DNA of 34,913 nucleotides from Paracoccus sp. (in: a-proteobacteria) (GTDB lineage: Bacteria; Pseudomonadota; Alphaproteobacteria; Rhodobacterales; Rhodobacteraceae), in NCBI RefSeq assembly GCF_030604785.1, contig NZ_JAUVVF010000038.1:1-34913 (forward strand), written 5' to 3'. The notes below the pieces were generated by a model. The model had not been told where the DNA came from. It searched no databases and saw nothing but the letters and a program-made list of their open reading frames with translations. A program made the position numbers and the translations under genes. This document shows, one piece after another, positions 28,887-34,913 of this stretch (its first letter is position 1; the number at the start of each line of letters is the position of its first letter).

Positions 28887-30047
28887 ATGAAGTTTTTCCT
28901 GATCGCGGGCGAGGCCTCTGGCGACCAGCTTGGCTCGGCCCTGATGGCCGGGCTGAAGACCCTTGATCCCCAGGCGGAATTCGTCGGCGTGGGCGGCCCG
29001 GCCATGCAGGCGCAGGGGCTGGACAGCCTGTTCCCGATGGACGAGCTCAGCGTCATGGGGCTGATGGAGGTCCTGCCGAAATACCGGGCGCTGAAGCGGC
29101 GCATCGCCCAGACCGCCGCCGCCGTGACAAAGGCCGCGCCCGATGCGCTGATCGGCATCGACAGCCCCGATTTCTGCCTGCGCGTGGCCCGCGCGGCGCG
29201 GCCTGACAATCCCGACCTGCCGATGATCCATTACGTCGCGCCCTCGGTCTGGGCCTGGCGGCCCGGCCGGGCGCAGAAGATGGCGCGCGTCATCGACCAC
29301 GTGCTGGCCATCCTGCCCTTTGAGCCGCCCTACATGCAGGCGGCCGGCATGACCTGCGATTTCGTGGGTCATCCCGTCGCCACCGAGGATGTGGCCGGCC
29401 CCGATCAGGCGACGCTCTTTCGCAACGCGCATGGCATCGCGCCTGATGCACCGTTGGTCCTCTGCCTGCCCGGATCGCGCCGGGGCGAGGTCGCCCGGCT
29501 CGGTGCCCGCTTCGACGAGGCGCTGATCCGCCTGCGCGACCGCGTGCCCGAAATCCGCGTGGCGCTGCCCACCGTGCCGGGCGTGGCGGGCATGGTGCGC
29601 GAGATGACGCGCCGCTGGCCCACCGCGCCCATCGTCATCGAAGAGGCCGACGAAAAGCGCGCGGCCTTTGCCGCCGCCGATCTGGCGCTCGCGGCCTCGG
29701 GGACGGTCAGTCTGGAACTGGCAGCGAACCGGGTGCCGATGGTGATCGGCTACGACATGGCGCCGCTGAGCCGCCTGATCATCGGCTTCCTGCTGCGCAC
29801 CGATACGGTCACGCTGGTCAATCTGGTCAGCGAGACGCGCAGCGTGCCGGAATTCTTGGGCCGCGCCTGTCAGCCCGACCCGCTGGCGCGCGCGCTGCAG
29901 CAGGTGCTCGAGGACCCCGCCACCCGCATGGCGCAGCTCGACGCGATGGAGCTGACCATGGAGCGGCTGGGCCGTGGGGGCGAGGCGCCGGGCCTTCGCG
30001 CGGCGCGCTCGGTCCTGACCGCGATCAGAGAACGGCGGTCACGATGA
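28887..30047 (+). CDS. lpxB: Lipid-A-disaccharide synthase
   Basis: This 386-residue GT19 glycosyltransferase at the inner membrane face condenses lipid X with UDP-2,3-diacylglucosamine. The N-terminus FLIAGEASGDQLGSALM is the family signature. YVAPSVWAWRPGRA and FVGHPVATED lie mid-protein, CLPGSRRGEV follows, and AASGTVSLELA is in the C-terminal domain. Length is normal. The last 23 bases overlap the end of ridA on the opposite strand, leaving no room for a terminator between the two. Confidence 0.96.
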   Translation: MKFFLIAGEASGDQLGSALMAGLKTLDPQAEFVGVGGPAMQAQGLDSLFPMDELSVMGLMEVLPKYRALKRRIAQTAAAVTKAAPDALIGIDSPDFCLRVARAARPDNPDLPMIHYVAPSVWAWRPGRAQKMARVIDHVLAILPFEPPYMQAAGMTCDFVGHPVATEDVAGPDQATLFRNAHGIAPDAPLVLCLPGSRRGEVARLGARFDEALIRLRDRVPEIRVALPTVPGVAGMVREMTRRWPTAPIVIEEADEKRAAFAAADLALAASGTVSLELAANRVPMVIGYDMAPLSRLIIGFLLRTDTVTLVNLVSETRSVPEFLGRACQPDPLARALQQVLEDPATRMAQLDAMELTMERLGRGGEAPGLRAARSVLTAIRERRSR

Positions 30048-30372
30048 TCTCGACCTTGTAATCCGGCGTCGCCAGGGCCGATTCGCCGGTCGCGCGGGCG
30101 GGGGTGTGGCCCTGCGGCACCCAGGCGTCCCAGACCGCGTTCATTTCCGCGAAATCGGCCATGTCGGCCATCCAGATCTGGGCCGAGACGATGCGCGTCT
30201 TGTCGGTCCCGGCTTCGGCCAGCAGTGCGTCGATCTGGGCCAGCACCGCGCGGGTCTGTTCCGTCACCGAGGTGCCGGGCTCGCCCACCTGACCGGCCAG
30301 AAAGACGAAGCCGTTGGCGATGACCGCCTGGCTCATGCGGGGGCCGGTCTGGATGCGTTTGATGTCGCTCAT
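30025..30372 (-). CDS. RidA/YjgF/Rid family protein
   Basis: This 115-residue Rid-family protein probably acts as an imine/enamine deaminase that clears reactive 2-aminoacrylate and similar intermediates. Alternatively it could be a Rid paralogue with another hydrolytic role. Visible motifs are GFVFLAGQVG, then VLAQIDALLAEAGTDKT, then the C-terminal PDYKVEIIVTAVL. The active-site arginine would be in TPARATGES. Two starts compete. An ATG at 30376-30378 overlaps the permease stop (ATGA), and an ATG at 30370-30372 lies 7 bases after AAGGAG. I chose the second because the spacing is ideal. The 3' end overlaps lpxB by 23 bases. Confidence 0.85.
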   Translation of the reverse strand: MSDIKRIQTGPRMSQAVIANGFVFLAGQVGEPGTSVTEQTRAVLAQIDALLAEAGTDKTRIVSAQIWMADMADFAEMNAVWDAWVPQGHTPARATGESALATPDYKVEIIVTAVL

Positions 30373-30374
30373 GT

Positions 30375-31130
30375 TCATGCTCCTTGAATGAGACGCCAGA
30401 AGAAGATCGCGGTCATGCCGAAGCCCACAATGGCGATCAGCAGCCGCAGGATATGCCGGGGGATGCGGCGCGCGACGGGGGCGCCCGAATAGCCGCCGAT
30501 GATCGTGCCGAGCGCCATGATCGCGGCCGGTCCCCAGACGATGCTGCCGCCCACCGCGAAGACGGCGAAGGCGATCAGCGACAGCGCAAAGCTGAGCCAG
30601 CTTTTCAGCCCGTTCATCTGGTGCAGGTCGGTCATGCCCCACATGGCAAAGACCGCCAGCATGATGATGCCCAGCCCGCCGTTGAAATAGCCGCCATAGA
30701 CCGCCATCGGCAGCAATGTGCCCAGCCCGAAGGGCGCCACCGCGCGGCGCCAGCGCGAGGCCGCCCGGCGCACCTGATCCGACCAGGTGAAGACGATCGT
30801 GGCCAGCAGCAGCAGGAACGGAACCAGCATGGCAAAGCCCTCGTTCGAACTGACCATCAGCAGGCCCGCGCCCACCGCGCCCCCGGCCATCGTCCAGATC
30901 GTGACGCGCAGCAGCGGCGCGCCCTCCATCATGCGGATGTCGCGGCGAAAGCCCCAGGCGGCGGCCAGATAGCCGGGCAGGGCGGCCACCGTCGTCGTGG
31001 CATTGGCCGCGACGGGCGGCACGCCGGTAAAGACCAGCGCCGGAAAGGTGATGAACGTGCCGCCGCCCGCCACCGCGTTCAGCATGCCCCCCAGAACGCC
31101 CGCAACGAACAGCAGCACGATATCGAACAT
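30375..31130 (-). CDS. TauE/SafE (TSUP) family permease
   Basis: This 251-residue polytopic membrane protein is of the TSUP family. Its members export sulfite or sulfoacetate or carry other small anions, and the substrate here is unknown. There are about eight hydrophobic segments. The repeated family motif appears as LNAVAGGGTFITFPAL near the N-terminus and as GYFNGGLGIIML in the second half. It starts at ATG 31128-31130 with AAAGG upstream. Its stop overlaps an ATG of ridA, so the two are probably one transcript. It is divergent from mmcB over 134 bases. Confidence 0.85.
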   Translation of the reverse strand: MFDIVLLFVAGVLGGMLNAVAGGGTFITFPALVFTGVPPVAANATTTVAALPGYLAAAWGFRRDIRMMEGAPLLRVTIWTMAGGAVGAGLLMVSSNEGFAMLVPFLLLLATIVFTWSDQVRRAASRWRRAVAPFGLGTLLPMAVYGGYFNGGLGIIMLAVFAMWGMTDLHQMNGLKSWLSFALSLIAFAVFAVGGSIVWGPAAIMALGTIIGGYSGAPVARRIPRHILRLLIAIVGFGMTAIFFWRLIQGA

Positions 31131-31237
31131 GGATGCCTTTCGCTGGGCAGATTCGCGGACCGGCAGACGCTAGCCCCCGGCCGAGGCAGGGGCAAGCAGG
31201 CCCGGTATGCGCCAGGTCCCATGGGGCGCTTGCCGAT

Positions 31238-31252
31238 GTTCTGCGCCTGTTC
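31238..31252 (+). promoter_or_regulatory. LexA (SOS) box of the alphaproteobacterial type upstream of mmcB
   Basis: Exact GTTC-N7-GTTC (GTTC at 31238-31241 and 31249-31252). This is the established LexA operator in Rhodobacter, Caulobacter and other alphaproteobacteria. It lies 12 bases before the mmcB ATG, where bound LexA would block the start of transcription or early elongation. Caulobacter mmcB is a known SOS gene, which supports the reading. Confidence 0.8.
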
Positions 31253-31264
31253 TATCCTGAGCGG

Positions 31265-31732
31265 ATGAACGCCCCCTCGGACAATGCCCTTCTTCTGCCT
31301 GCCATGCCCGGCCAGCGCCTTGCGCGCGGGGTGGGGCGGCTTCTGCGAAGCCTCGATCATGCGGTGCTGACCGAATTCGTGCCGGCCCGCGGTCTCAGGG
31401 TGGACCTGATGAGCCTGGGCCCCCGGTCCGAGATCTGGGTCGTCGAATGCAAGAGCAGCCGCGCCGATTTCACCTCGGACCGCAAATGGCAGGGCTATCT
31501 GGACTGGTGCGACCGCTATTTCTGGGCGGTGGACGCGGATTTTCCCGCCGATCTGCTGCCCGAGGGGACCGGCCTGATCCTGGCCGATCCCTTCGGCGCA
31601 GAGATCGCGCGCATGGCCCCCGAGACACGGCTGCCCGGGGCCAGACGCAACCGGCTGATGCGCGATTTCGCGCGGGCTGCGGCCTTGCGGCTGCAGGCGG
31701 CCGCCGATCCGGGCGTGTTCAGCGACGCCTAG
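31265..31732 (+). CDS. mmcB: MmcB-family DNA repair protein (PD-(D/E)XK-like nuclease fold)
   Basis: This 155-residue protein resembles MmcB, an SOS-induced factor for mitomycin C resistance in Caulobacter. The core carries a restriction-nuclease-like site: E37 (LTEF), D47 (LRVDLMS) and E61-C-K63 (WVVECKSS), then RADFTSDRKWQGYLDWCDRY. This is the PD-(D/E)XK arrangement with cysteine between E and K, so a nuclease role on damaged DNA is plausible but unproven. The ATG at 31265 is 12 bases after the LexA box; longer frames would cross it. The stop end overlaps the DUF6324 gene on the opposite strand by 14 bases. Confidence 0.85.
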   Translation: MNAPSDNALLLPAMPGQRLARGVGRLLRSLDHAVLTEFVPARGLRVDLMSLGPRSEIWVVECKSSRADFTSDRKWQGYLDWCDRYFWAVDADFPADLLPEGTGLILADPFGAEIARMAPETRLPGARRNRLMRDFARAAALRLQAAADPGVFSDA

Positions 31733-31919
31733 GCTTGGCGCCGCTGCGCGCGACCTCGGCGGCGGCGATCAGTTCCTCGGCGATCTCCATCGCCTCGTCC
31801 GGGTCGAAATCCATCGGCAGGTCGACGCCCTCGCCCTGGACATAGATGCGGACCATGCCCTGATCCGTCGGGCCGATCTGCAGATTCGCGGTGATGTCGC
31901 TTTCGCTGTTGATGCCCAC
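31719..31919 (-). CDS. DUF6324 family small protein
   Basis: This 66-residue acidic protein of unknown function is typical of Rhodobacterales. The conserved core is SDITANLQIGPTDQGMVRIY followed by LPMDFDPDEAMEIAEEL. It probably forms a small beta-hairpin plus helix and acts in the cytoplasm. The start is GTG at 31917-31919, with AAAGGA 8 bases upstream; an ATG farther upstream would add 19 unconserved residues. Its 3' end overlaps mmcB convergently (14 bases). No role is known, and the position beside an SOS gene is not evidence of function. Confidence 0.8.
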   Translation of the reverse strand: MGINSESDITANLQIGPTDQGMVRIYVQGEGVDLPMDFDPDEAMEIAEELIAAAEVARSGAKPRRR

Positions 31920-31983
31920 GGCTGGTTCCTTTCTGCGGTTGGCACTTTCTGTAACGCGGACGCATTTTCGCGGCAAGCAGGGC

Positions 31984-32012
31984 TTGCAACGCGGCGCGAC
32001 GGGGGCTAAAGA
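31984..32012 (+). promoter_or_regulatory. Candidate promoter of tRNA-His
   Basis: TTGCAA (31984-31989) and TAAAGA (32007-32012) are separated by 17 bases and end 10 bases before the tRNA 5' end, giving a very short leader. The -35 matches consensus at four positions and the -10 at three; placement is the main support. Confidence 0.45.
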
Positions 32013-32022
32013 ACCGCCCTGT

Positions 32023-32099
32023 GCCGCCTTAGCTCAGTTGGTTAGAGCGCTAGATTGTGGATCTAGAGGTCCCCCGTTCGAGCCGGGGAGGCGGTACCA
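32023..32099 (+). tRNA. tRNA-His (anticodon GTG), A73 type, CCA encoded
   Basis: A 77-base tRNA: acceptor GCCGCCT pairs with AGGCGGT, D arm GCTC...GAGC, anticodon stem CTAGA/TCTAG around TTGTGGA (GTG anticodon), T arm CCCCG-TTCGAGC-CGGGG, discriminator A73, encoded CCA. There is no C73, and the base before position 1 is T, so the near-universal G-1:C73 identity pair is absent. G1 faces U72 as a wobble pair. This is the recognised alphaproteobacterial form of tRNA-His, read by a divergent HisRS. Confidence 0.97.
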
Positions 32100-32122
32100 T
32101 CCCCCCTTTCACCGCGACGTCG

Positions 32123-32148
32123 CGTTCCCGCGCAGGGCAGCGTTTTTT
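32123..32148 (+). terminator. Probable Rho-independent terminator of tRNA-His
   Basis: CGTTCCC (32123-32129) pairs with GGG(C)AGCG (32135-32142), with one bulged base, a G-T pair and a 5-base loop. It is followed at once by six T (32143-32148). It lies 24 bases after the tRNA. A 12-bp perfect palindrome, CGCGACGTCGCG, at 32113-32124 overlaps its start. Confidence 0.55.
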
Positions 32149-32229
32149 CTGCGCCTGCACCGGAACATTCTGTCGCAGGCCCGTGTTGGTGCTGCGAAGG
32201 TGACAAGACAGCCTGAAAGGATGAACACC

Positions 32230-32628
32230 ATGGCACAGAACATCTCTGCCGACGAAGCCAAGCGCGACGCCAAGGCCGCTGCCCGCGAGGCGCGCGACGA
32301 TCTGGAACGGGGCGCCCGCAAGGTGGGCGATCAGGTCCGCGAGACCGCCCGCGACCTGGCCGACAATTCCGGCGCCGAGCGCTTGGTGGAGCGCGGCTCG
32401 GAACTGGCCGACGAGGTGATGGAAGCCGGCCGCGAATATGCCGACAAGGCCCGCCACGAGGCCGAGCGTCTTTACGAGGCCGGTCAGCGCCACGCCCATG
32501 ACGCTGCCGCCTATGCAGAAGAGCGTTATGACGAAGTGACCGAGATGGTCCGCCGCAATCCCGCGCAGGCCCTGGGCATCGCGGCCGGGATCGGCTTTCT
32601 GGTCGGCCTGCTCGTCTCGCGTCGCTGA
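32230..32628 (+). CDS. DUF883-family (ElaB/YqjD-like) membrane-anchored protein
   Basis: This protein of about 132 residues has a long charged amphipathic helix rich in A, E, R and D (about 10-100), then a glycine-rich C-terminal helix (AAGIGFLVGLLVSRR) that anchors it in the inner membrane. E. coli relatives YqjD and ElaB are stationary-phase, ribosome-associated membrane proteins, so a similar stress role is possible. The start is placed at ATG 32230, about 9 bases after GAAAGG; an ATG at 32221 directly abuts that site and is less suitable. It is followed 8 bases later by the holin-like gene, and the two probably act together. Confidence 0.82.
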   Translation: MAQNISADEAKRDAKAAAREARDDLERGARKVGDQVRETARDLADNSGAERLVERGSELADEVMEAGREYADKARHEAERLYEAGQRHAHDAAAYAEERYDEVTEMVRRNPAQALGIAAGIGFLVGLLVSRR

Positions 32629-32636
32629 GGCGCGCG

Positions 32637-33290
32637 ATGTTCGACTTCGCGCAAAGGATGCAGCTTGCGGTCAAGGACCGGCTGCGCGGAACCGGGCTGA
32701 AGGCCGGGGCCGGTCTGCTGGGCGCGGTCGCGCTGGGCTTTCTCTTGGCCGCGCTCTGGTCGTTCCTGGCCCATGAGCTGGGCTGGGGCTCGGCGCTTGC
32801 CTCTCTGGCGGTGGCCGTGCTGCTGCTGGTTCTGGCGGGCGTGCTGGTCGCGCTGTCCAAGCCGCGCGAGCCCATGCCCACCGGCGAGGATCTCAAGCGC
32901 GAAGTCGAGGCCCGCCTGTCGCTGGCCGCCGACATTGCGGCGGACCGCGCCCGGGCCGAGGCCGCCCGCGTCATGGACATGGCCGGCAACAAGGCCCATG
33001 CGGTCATGGACGAGGCCAGCTATCGCGCCTCGAAACTGGCCAATGACGCGGAACGGCGCGTCTTTGGCACGGTGCGCGACACGATGCAGGCCGTCGGCCT
33101 GACGCCCGAGCGCCGCCGCGACGCCAAGCGCACGGTCCGCAACGCATCGGCCAGCGCGAAGCGTGCTGCGAACACCGATGCGGGCAGCATGGCCAAGCTG
33201 ATCGGAGCCTTCGCGGTGGGTGTGGCGATCGCCTCGAACCTCGCAGAGCGGCGCAAGCCGCGCGACATCGACCCCGACGATCTGCCCTGA
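32637..33290 (+). CDS. Holin-X-like (putative actinobacterial holin-X family) inner-membrane protein
   Basis: The product has 217 residues. Two adjacent helices (about 22-45, with AGLLGAVALGFLLAALWSFL, and 52-73) are followed by a long charged helical cytoplasmic region, then a last weakly hydrophobic segment (LIGAFAVGVAIASNL) and an acidic end. Such proteins are often labelled phage holin, but the pairing with DUF883 proteins is a chromosomal envelope module. No phage genes are nearby, so lysis function is not implied. It is the last gene of the DUF883 unit, ending 28 bases before a strong terminator. YqjE-like is an equally fair name. Confidence 0.75.
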   Translation: MFDFAQRMQLAVKDRLRGTGLKAGAGLLGAVALGFLLAALWSFLAHELGWGSALASLAVAVLLLVLAGVLVALSKPREPMPTGEDLKREVEARLSLAADIAADRARAEAARVMDMAGNKAHAVMDEASYRASKLANDAERRVFGTVRDTMQAVGLTPERRRDAKRTVRNASASAKRAANTDAGSMAKLIGAFAVGVAIASNLAERRKPRDIDPDDLP

Positions 33291-33318
33291 CCCTTCGGGG
33301 CGATCGCGGACCGGTAGA

Positions 33319-33347
33319 GGGCGGCGCGGGGACGTGCCGCCCTTTTT
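33319..33347 (+). terminator. Rho-independent terminator after the DUF883/holin-like pair
   Basis: GGGCGGC (33319-33325) pairs with GCCGCCC (33336-33342), extendable by two pairs, then five T (33343-33347). It sits just before the stop of the convergent pseudo-receiver gene. Confidence 0.88.
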
Positions 33348-33352
33348 GCCGC

Positions 33353-33751
33353 TCAGGCACGGCGCATCAGGGGTGGCGTCGTGTCCACCCGCAGCGCCTG
33401 CACCAGCAGCGTCACATCGTCCGAGGAAAACGGCGCCGGCAGGCTGAACCAGCCGCGTTCGCGCACTGCCTCGACCGGATCGGCGCCAAGGCGCAGCACC
33501 AGCCGCCATCCACGGGCCGCCGCCATCGCGCCCAGCCCGCAGGCCTCGATCTCGGCGATGGACAGCTTGGTGATGATGACGGGGCGGGTCGCACGGTCGT
33601 CCAGGTGCCGCAGGATCATCATGCAGCCATCCATGTCGGGCGTTCTCAGGCACAGGCATCCGGGGCAGGCATCGTGAAGCCCGCAGCGCAGATCGCTGGC
33701 GATGAAGCTGTCCCGTTCGATGATGATGAAGCAGGGGACGAATTGTTGCAT
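33353..33751 (-). CDS. Cysteine-rich, degenerate receiver-like protein
   Basis: A 132-residue protein whose order of elements resembles a response-regulator receiver domain. It begins with FIIIERDSFIASDLRCGL, similar to the first strand and helix of REC domains. It continues with RPVIITKLSIAEI in place of strand 4 and LPAPFSSDDVTLLVQAL in place of the KP-F segment. The acidic pair is reduced to one glutamate, the phospho-acceptor aspartate is not identifiable, and the conserved lysine is replaced by alanine, so phosphorylation is unlikely. Six cysteines fall at positions 7, 23, 29, 32, 34 and 43, including CPGCLC. The start chosen is ATG 33749-33751 with GGAAGG upstream; a GTG at 33769 is possible. 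Function unknown. Confidence 0.6.
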   Translation of the reverse strand: MQQFVPCFIIIERDSFIASDLRCGLHDACPGCLCLRTPDMDGCMMILRHLDDRATRPVIITKLSIAEIEACGLGAMAAARGWRLVLRLGADPVEAVRERGWFSLPAPFSSDDVTLLVQALRVDTTPPLMRRA

Positions 33752-33881
33752 GATGACCCATCCTTCCACCGGAAGGCGAGTGGGGCAACATGATCTTTGT
33801 CAGTCGGGGAATCGGGGTCCGTGGATGCCGTGCGGCAGGCCCTGTCTTGGGTCCGCGCACGGCGGGGTCTTGGCCTGTATA

Positions 33882-34244
33882 TCAGGCATTCGCCTCGCGG
33901 ATCTTGTCGGCGGCGGCCTTGTCATAGGCCACGGCATTCTGGTCGAACATCTGGTCCAGCTCGCCCGACAGGGTCATCTCGGTGACGATGTCGCAGCCGC
34001 CCACGAACTCTCCCTTGACGTAGAGCTGCGGAATGGTCGGCCAGTCCGAAAAGTCCTTGATCCCCTGACGGATATCGGCGTCGGCCAGCACGTTCACATC
34101 CTGGTAGCTGACGCCCATGTAGTTCAGCACGCCCGCCACACGGCTGGAGAAGCCGCATTGGGGCATCTCCTTGGTGCCCTTCATGAACAGCACCACGTCA
34201 TGGCTGTCGATCAGGTCACGGATACGGGTCGTCACATCGCTCAT
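33882..34244 (-). CDS. grxD: Monothiol glutaredoxin, Grx4/GrxD type
   Basis: This 120-residue CGFS-type glutaredoxin binds a [2Fe-2S] cluster with glutathione and works in iron-sulfur cluster delivery and iron sensing. The active site CGFS is at 30-33 after [10 protein letters not shown], and the [20 protein letters not shown] segment forms the glutathione site. It starts at ATG 34242-34244, 9 bases after AAGGA. It lies 62 bases downstream of bolA on the same strand, the classic partner gene; the two proteins form a mixed [2Fe-2S] complex in many organisms. Confidence 0.95.
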   Translation of the reverse strand: MSDVTTRIRDLIDSHDVVLFMKGTKEMPQCGFSSRVAGVLNYMGVSYQDVNVLADADIRQGIKDFSDWPTIPQLYVKGEFVGGCDIVTEMTLSGELDQMFDQNAVAYDKAAADKIREANA

Positions 34245-34306
34245 GGCGGCAGTCCTTGTCTGGGGCCGCGTCGGGCGCGGGCCGGTCATCTGAATAGGCG
34301 GCGCCC

Positions 34307-34549
34307 CTAGTCGGGGACCTTGGTCGTCAGCGCAAGGGCATGCAGATCGCCCGCCGGGCCGTCCATCTTGCCCTGAAGGGCCGCATAGACCGCGCGCTGT
34401 TGCTGCACCCGGTTCAGGCCGCGGAAGCTTTCGTCGATCACCTCGGCCGCATAGTGGTTGCCATCGCCCGCAAGGTCCGTGATCGTGATCCGGGCCTGCG
34501 GAAACGAGGCGCGGATCAGGGCCTCGATCTCATGCGCTTCCATCGCCAT
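34307..34549 (-). CDS. BolA family protein
   Basis: This 80-residue protein of the short BolA (BolA2/IbaG-like) type partners with CGFS glutaredoxins in iron-sulfur trafficking. The core reads [20 protein letters not shown], then [13 protein letters not shown], and ends with [14 protein letters not shown]32 and H70 are candidate cluster ligands by analogy with BolA2. The usual histidine after RVQQ is glutamine here, as is often seen in this subgroup. It starts at ATG 34547-34549, with GAGGA 7 bases upstream; the longer frame has no family match. Operon with grxD is likely. Confidence 0.92.
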   Translation of the reverse strand: MAMEAHEIEALIRASFPQARITITDLAGDGNHYAAEVIDESFRGLNRVQQQRAVYAALQGKMDGPAGDLHALALTTKVPD

Positions 34550-34642
34550 AGTGCTGTCCTCGCTGTCCTTGCCTTCCAGATTTAGGCCAAGCGCGTGGCC
34601 CCCGCAAGGGCGGGGACCAGCAAGCAGCAGGCGCATCCGGGC

Positions 34643-34825
34643 TCAGTTCGCGGTGGCAGCGCCCACCGTGCCGCCGACGACTGCGCCGGCGGGACCGGCC
34701 AGCACCGCGCCGCCCACGCCTCCGGTCGCGGCGCGTTGGGTCGGGTTGTCGCCGCAGGCGGCAAGGGCCAGCAGCGCGGCACTGCAGAGGCCGGCCGCAA
34801 GAAGGCGCGAGGGACGGGACGTCAT
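34643..34825 (-). CDS. Small lipoprotein with glycine-rich tail
   Basis: This 60-residue preprotein has a basic start (MTSRPSRLLAAG), a hydrophobic core and the lipobox LAAC with lipidation cysteine C24. Mature protein: CGDNPTQ, then a glycine/alanine/valine-rich stretch (GGVGGAVLAGPAGAVVGG) like glycine-zipper lipoproteins. Aspartate at position +3 rather than +2 argues against the classic Lol avoidance signal, so outer-membrane sorting is possible. It starts at ATG 34823-34825, 9 bases after AAAGGA. It is upstream of bolA by 93 bases on the same strand. Nothing is visible in the last 88 bases of the window. Confidence 0.75.
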   Translation of the reverse strand: MTSRPSRLLAAGLCSAALLALAACGDNPTQRAATGGVGGAVLAGPAGAVVGGTVGAATAN

Positions 34826-34913
34826 GGCAGGATTCCTTTCGTCTGGGGCGCCCTTGGGCGCGGTCACATGAACCAGACGTCTCGGCGGGGGCGGGGGTTC
34901 CCGCCGCCGGGGG

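Noticed and set aside
32637..33290. Prophage holin gene indicating a phage remnant
   Set aside because: No endolysin, structural or integrase genes are nearby; codon and base composition match neighbours, and the DUF883 pairing is a chromosomal module.
33873..33887. GCCTG/CAGGC hairpin at the end of grxD as a terminator
   Set aside because: The stem is only 5 bp and has no T-run on the minus strand.

Overview
This window looks like chromosomal DNA from an alphaproteobacterium of the Rhodobacteraceae, most likely Paracoccus or a near relative. The support is gene content and style rather than a database hit. Coding regions are GC-rich and tightly packed, with many ATGA stop/start overlaps. 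There are typical rhodobacteral families (DUF6324, DUF1285, DUF2059 and an MmcB-type repair protein), LpxI replaces LpxH in lipid A synthesis, an alphaproteobacterial SOS box (GTTC-N7-GTTC) is present, and the tRNA-His has the A73 / G1:U72 form known from this class.

Layout. Positions 1-444 are the only clearly foreign-looking stretch: the C-terminal end of an IS5-family transposase runs in from the left edge, followed by about 300 bases of lower GC holding at most a decayed short gene. This abuts the 3' end of a tRNA-Ser(CGA) gene. Next, on the plus strand, come a DUF2059 exported protein coupled to a NUDIX ADP-ribose pyrophosphatase-like enzyme, then a cysteine synthase coupled to a large MscS-type mechanosensitive channel (641-6226). 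On the minus strand follow an AI-2E-family transporter, gyrA with its promoter and terminator, and a dsbB/yqaA membrane pair (6236-11314). A patch of very small genes and a COQ10-like START protein with a small membrane protein lies at 11551-12754.

The minus-strand block 12812-19893 holds metK and ahcY in one operon (methionine/SAM cycle), a TetR-like regulator, typA/bipA, a 24-residue membrane peptide, a hydroxypyruvate isomerase-like gene and a DUF1285 gene. Divergent from it is a four-gene, fully overlapping plus-strand operon (19955-26656): a MoxR AAA ATPase, a DUF58 protein, a BatA/DUF4159 membrane protein and a von Willebrand/glutamine-amidotransferase-like membrane protein. This is the least understood system here. 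It runs into fabZ-lpxA-lpxI-lpxB (fatty acid and lipid A synthesis).

The right end carries a TauE-family permease and RidA (minus), an SOS-box-controlled mmcB, a DUF6324 gene, tRNA-His, a DUF883/holin-X-like envelope pair, a cysteine-rich degenerate receiver-like protein, the monothiol glutaredoxin/BolA iron-sulfur pair, and a small lipoprotein.

Most of the window is housekeeping. No CRISPR array, prophage or obvious defence or biosynthetic cluster was seen. The items most worth following are the MoxR-DUF58-DUF4159-vWA operon, the cysteine-rich pseudo-receiver, the very small proteins, the SOS box at mmcB and the tRNA-Ser/IS junction.
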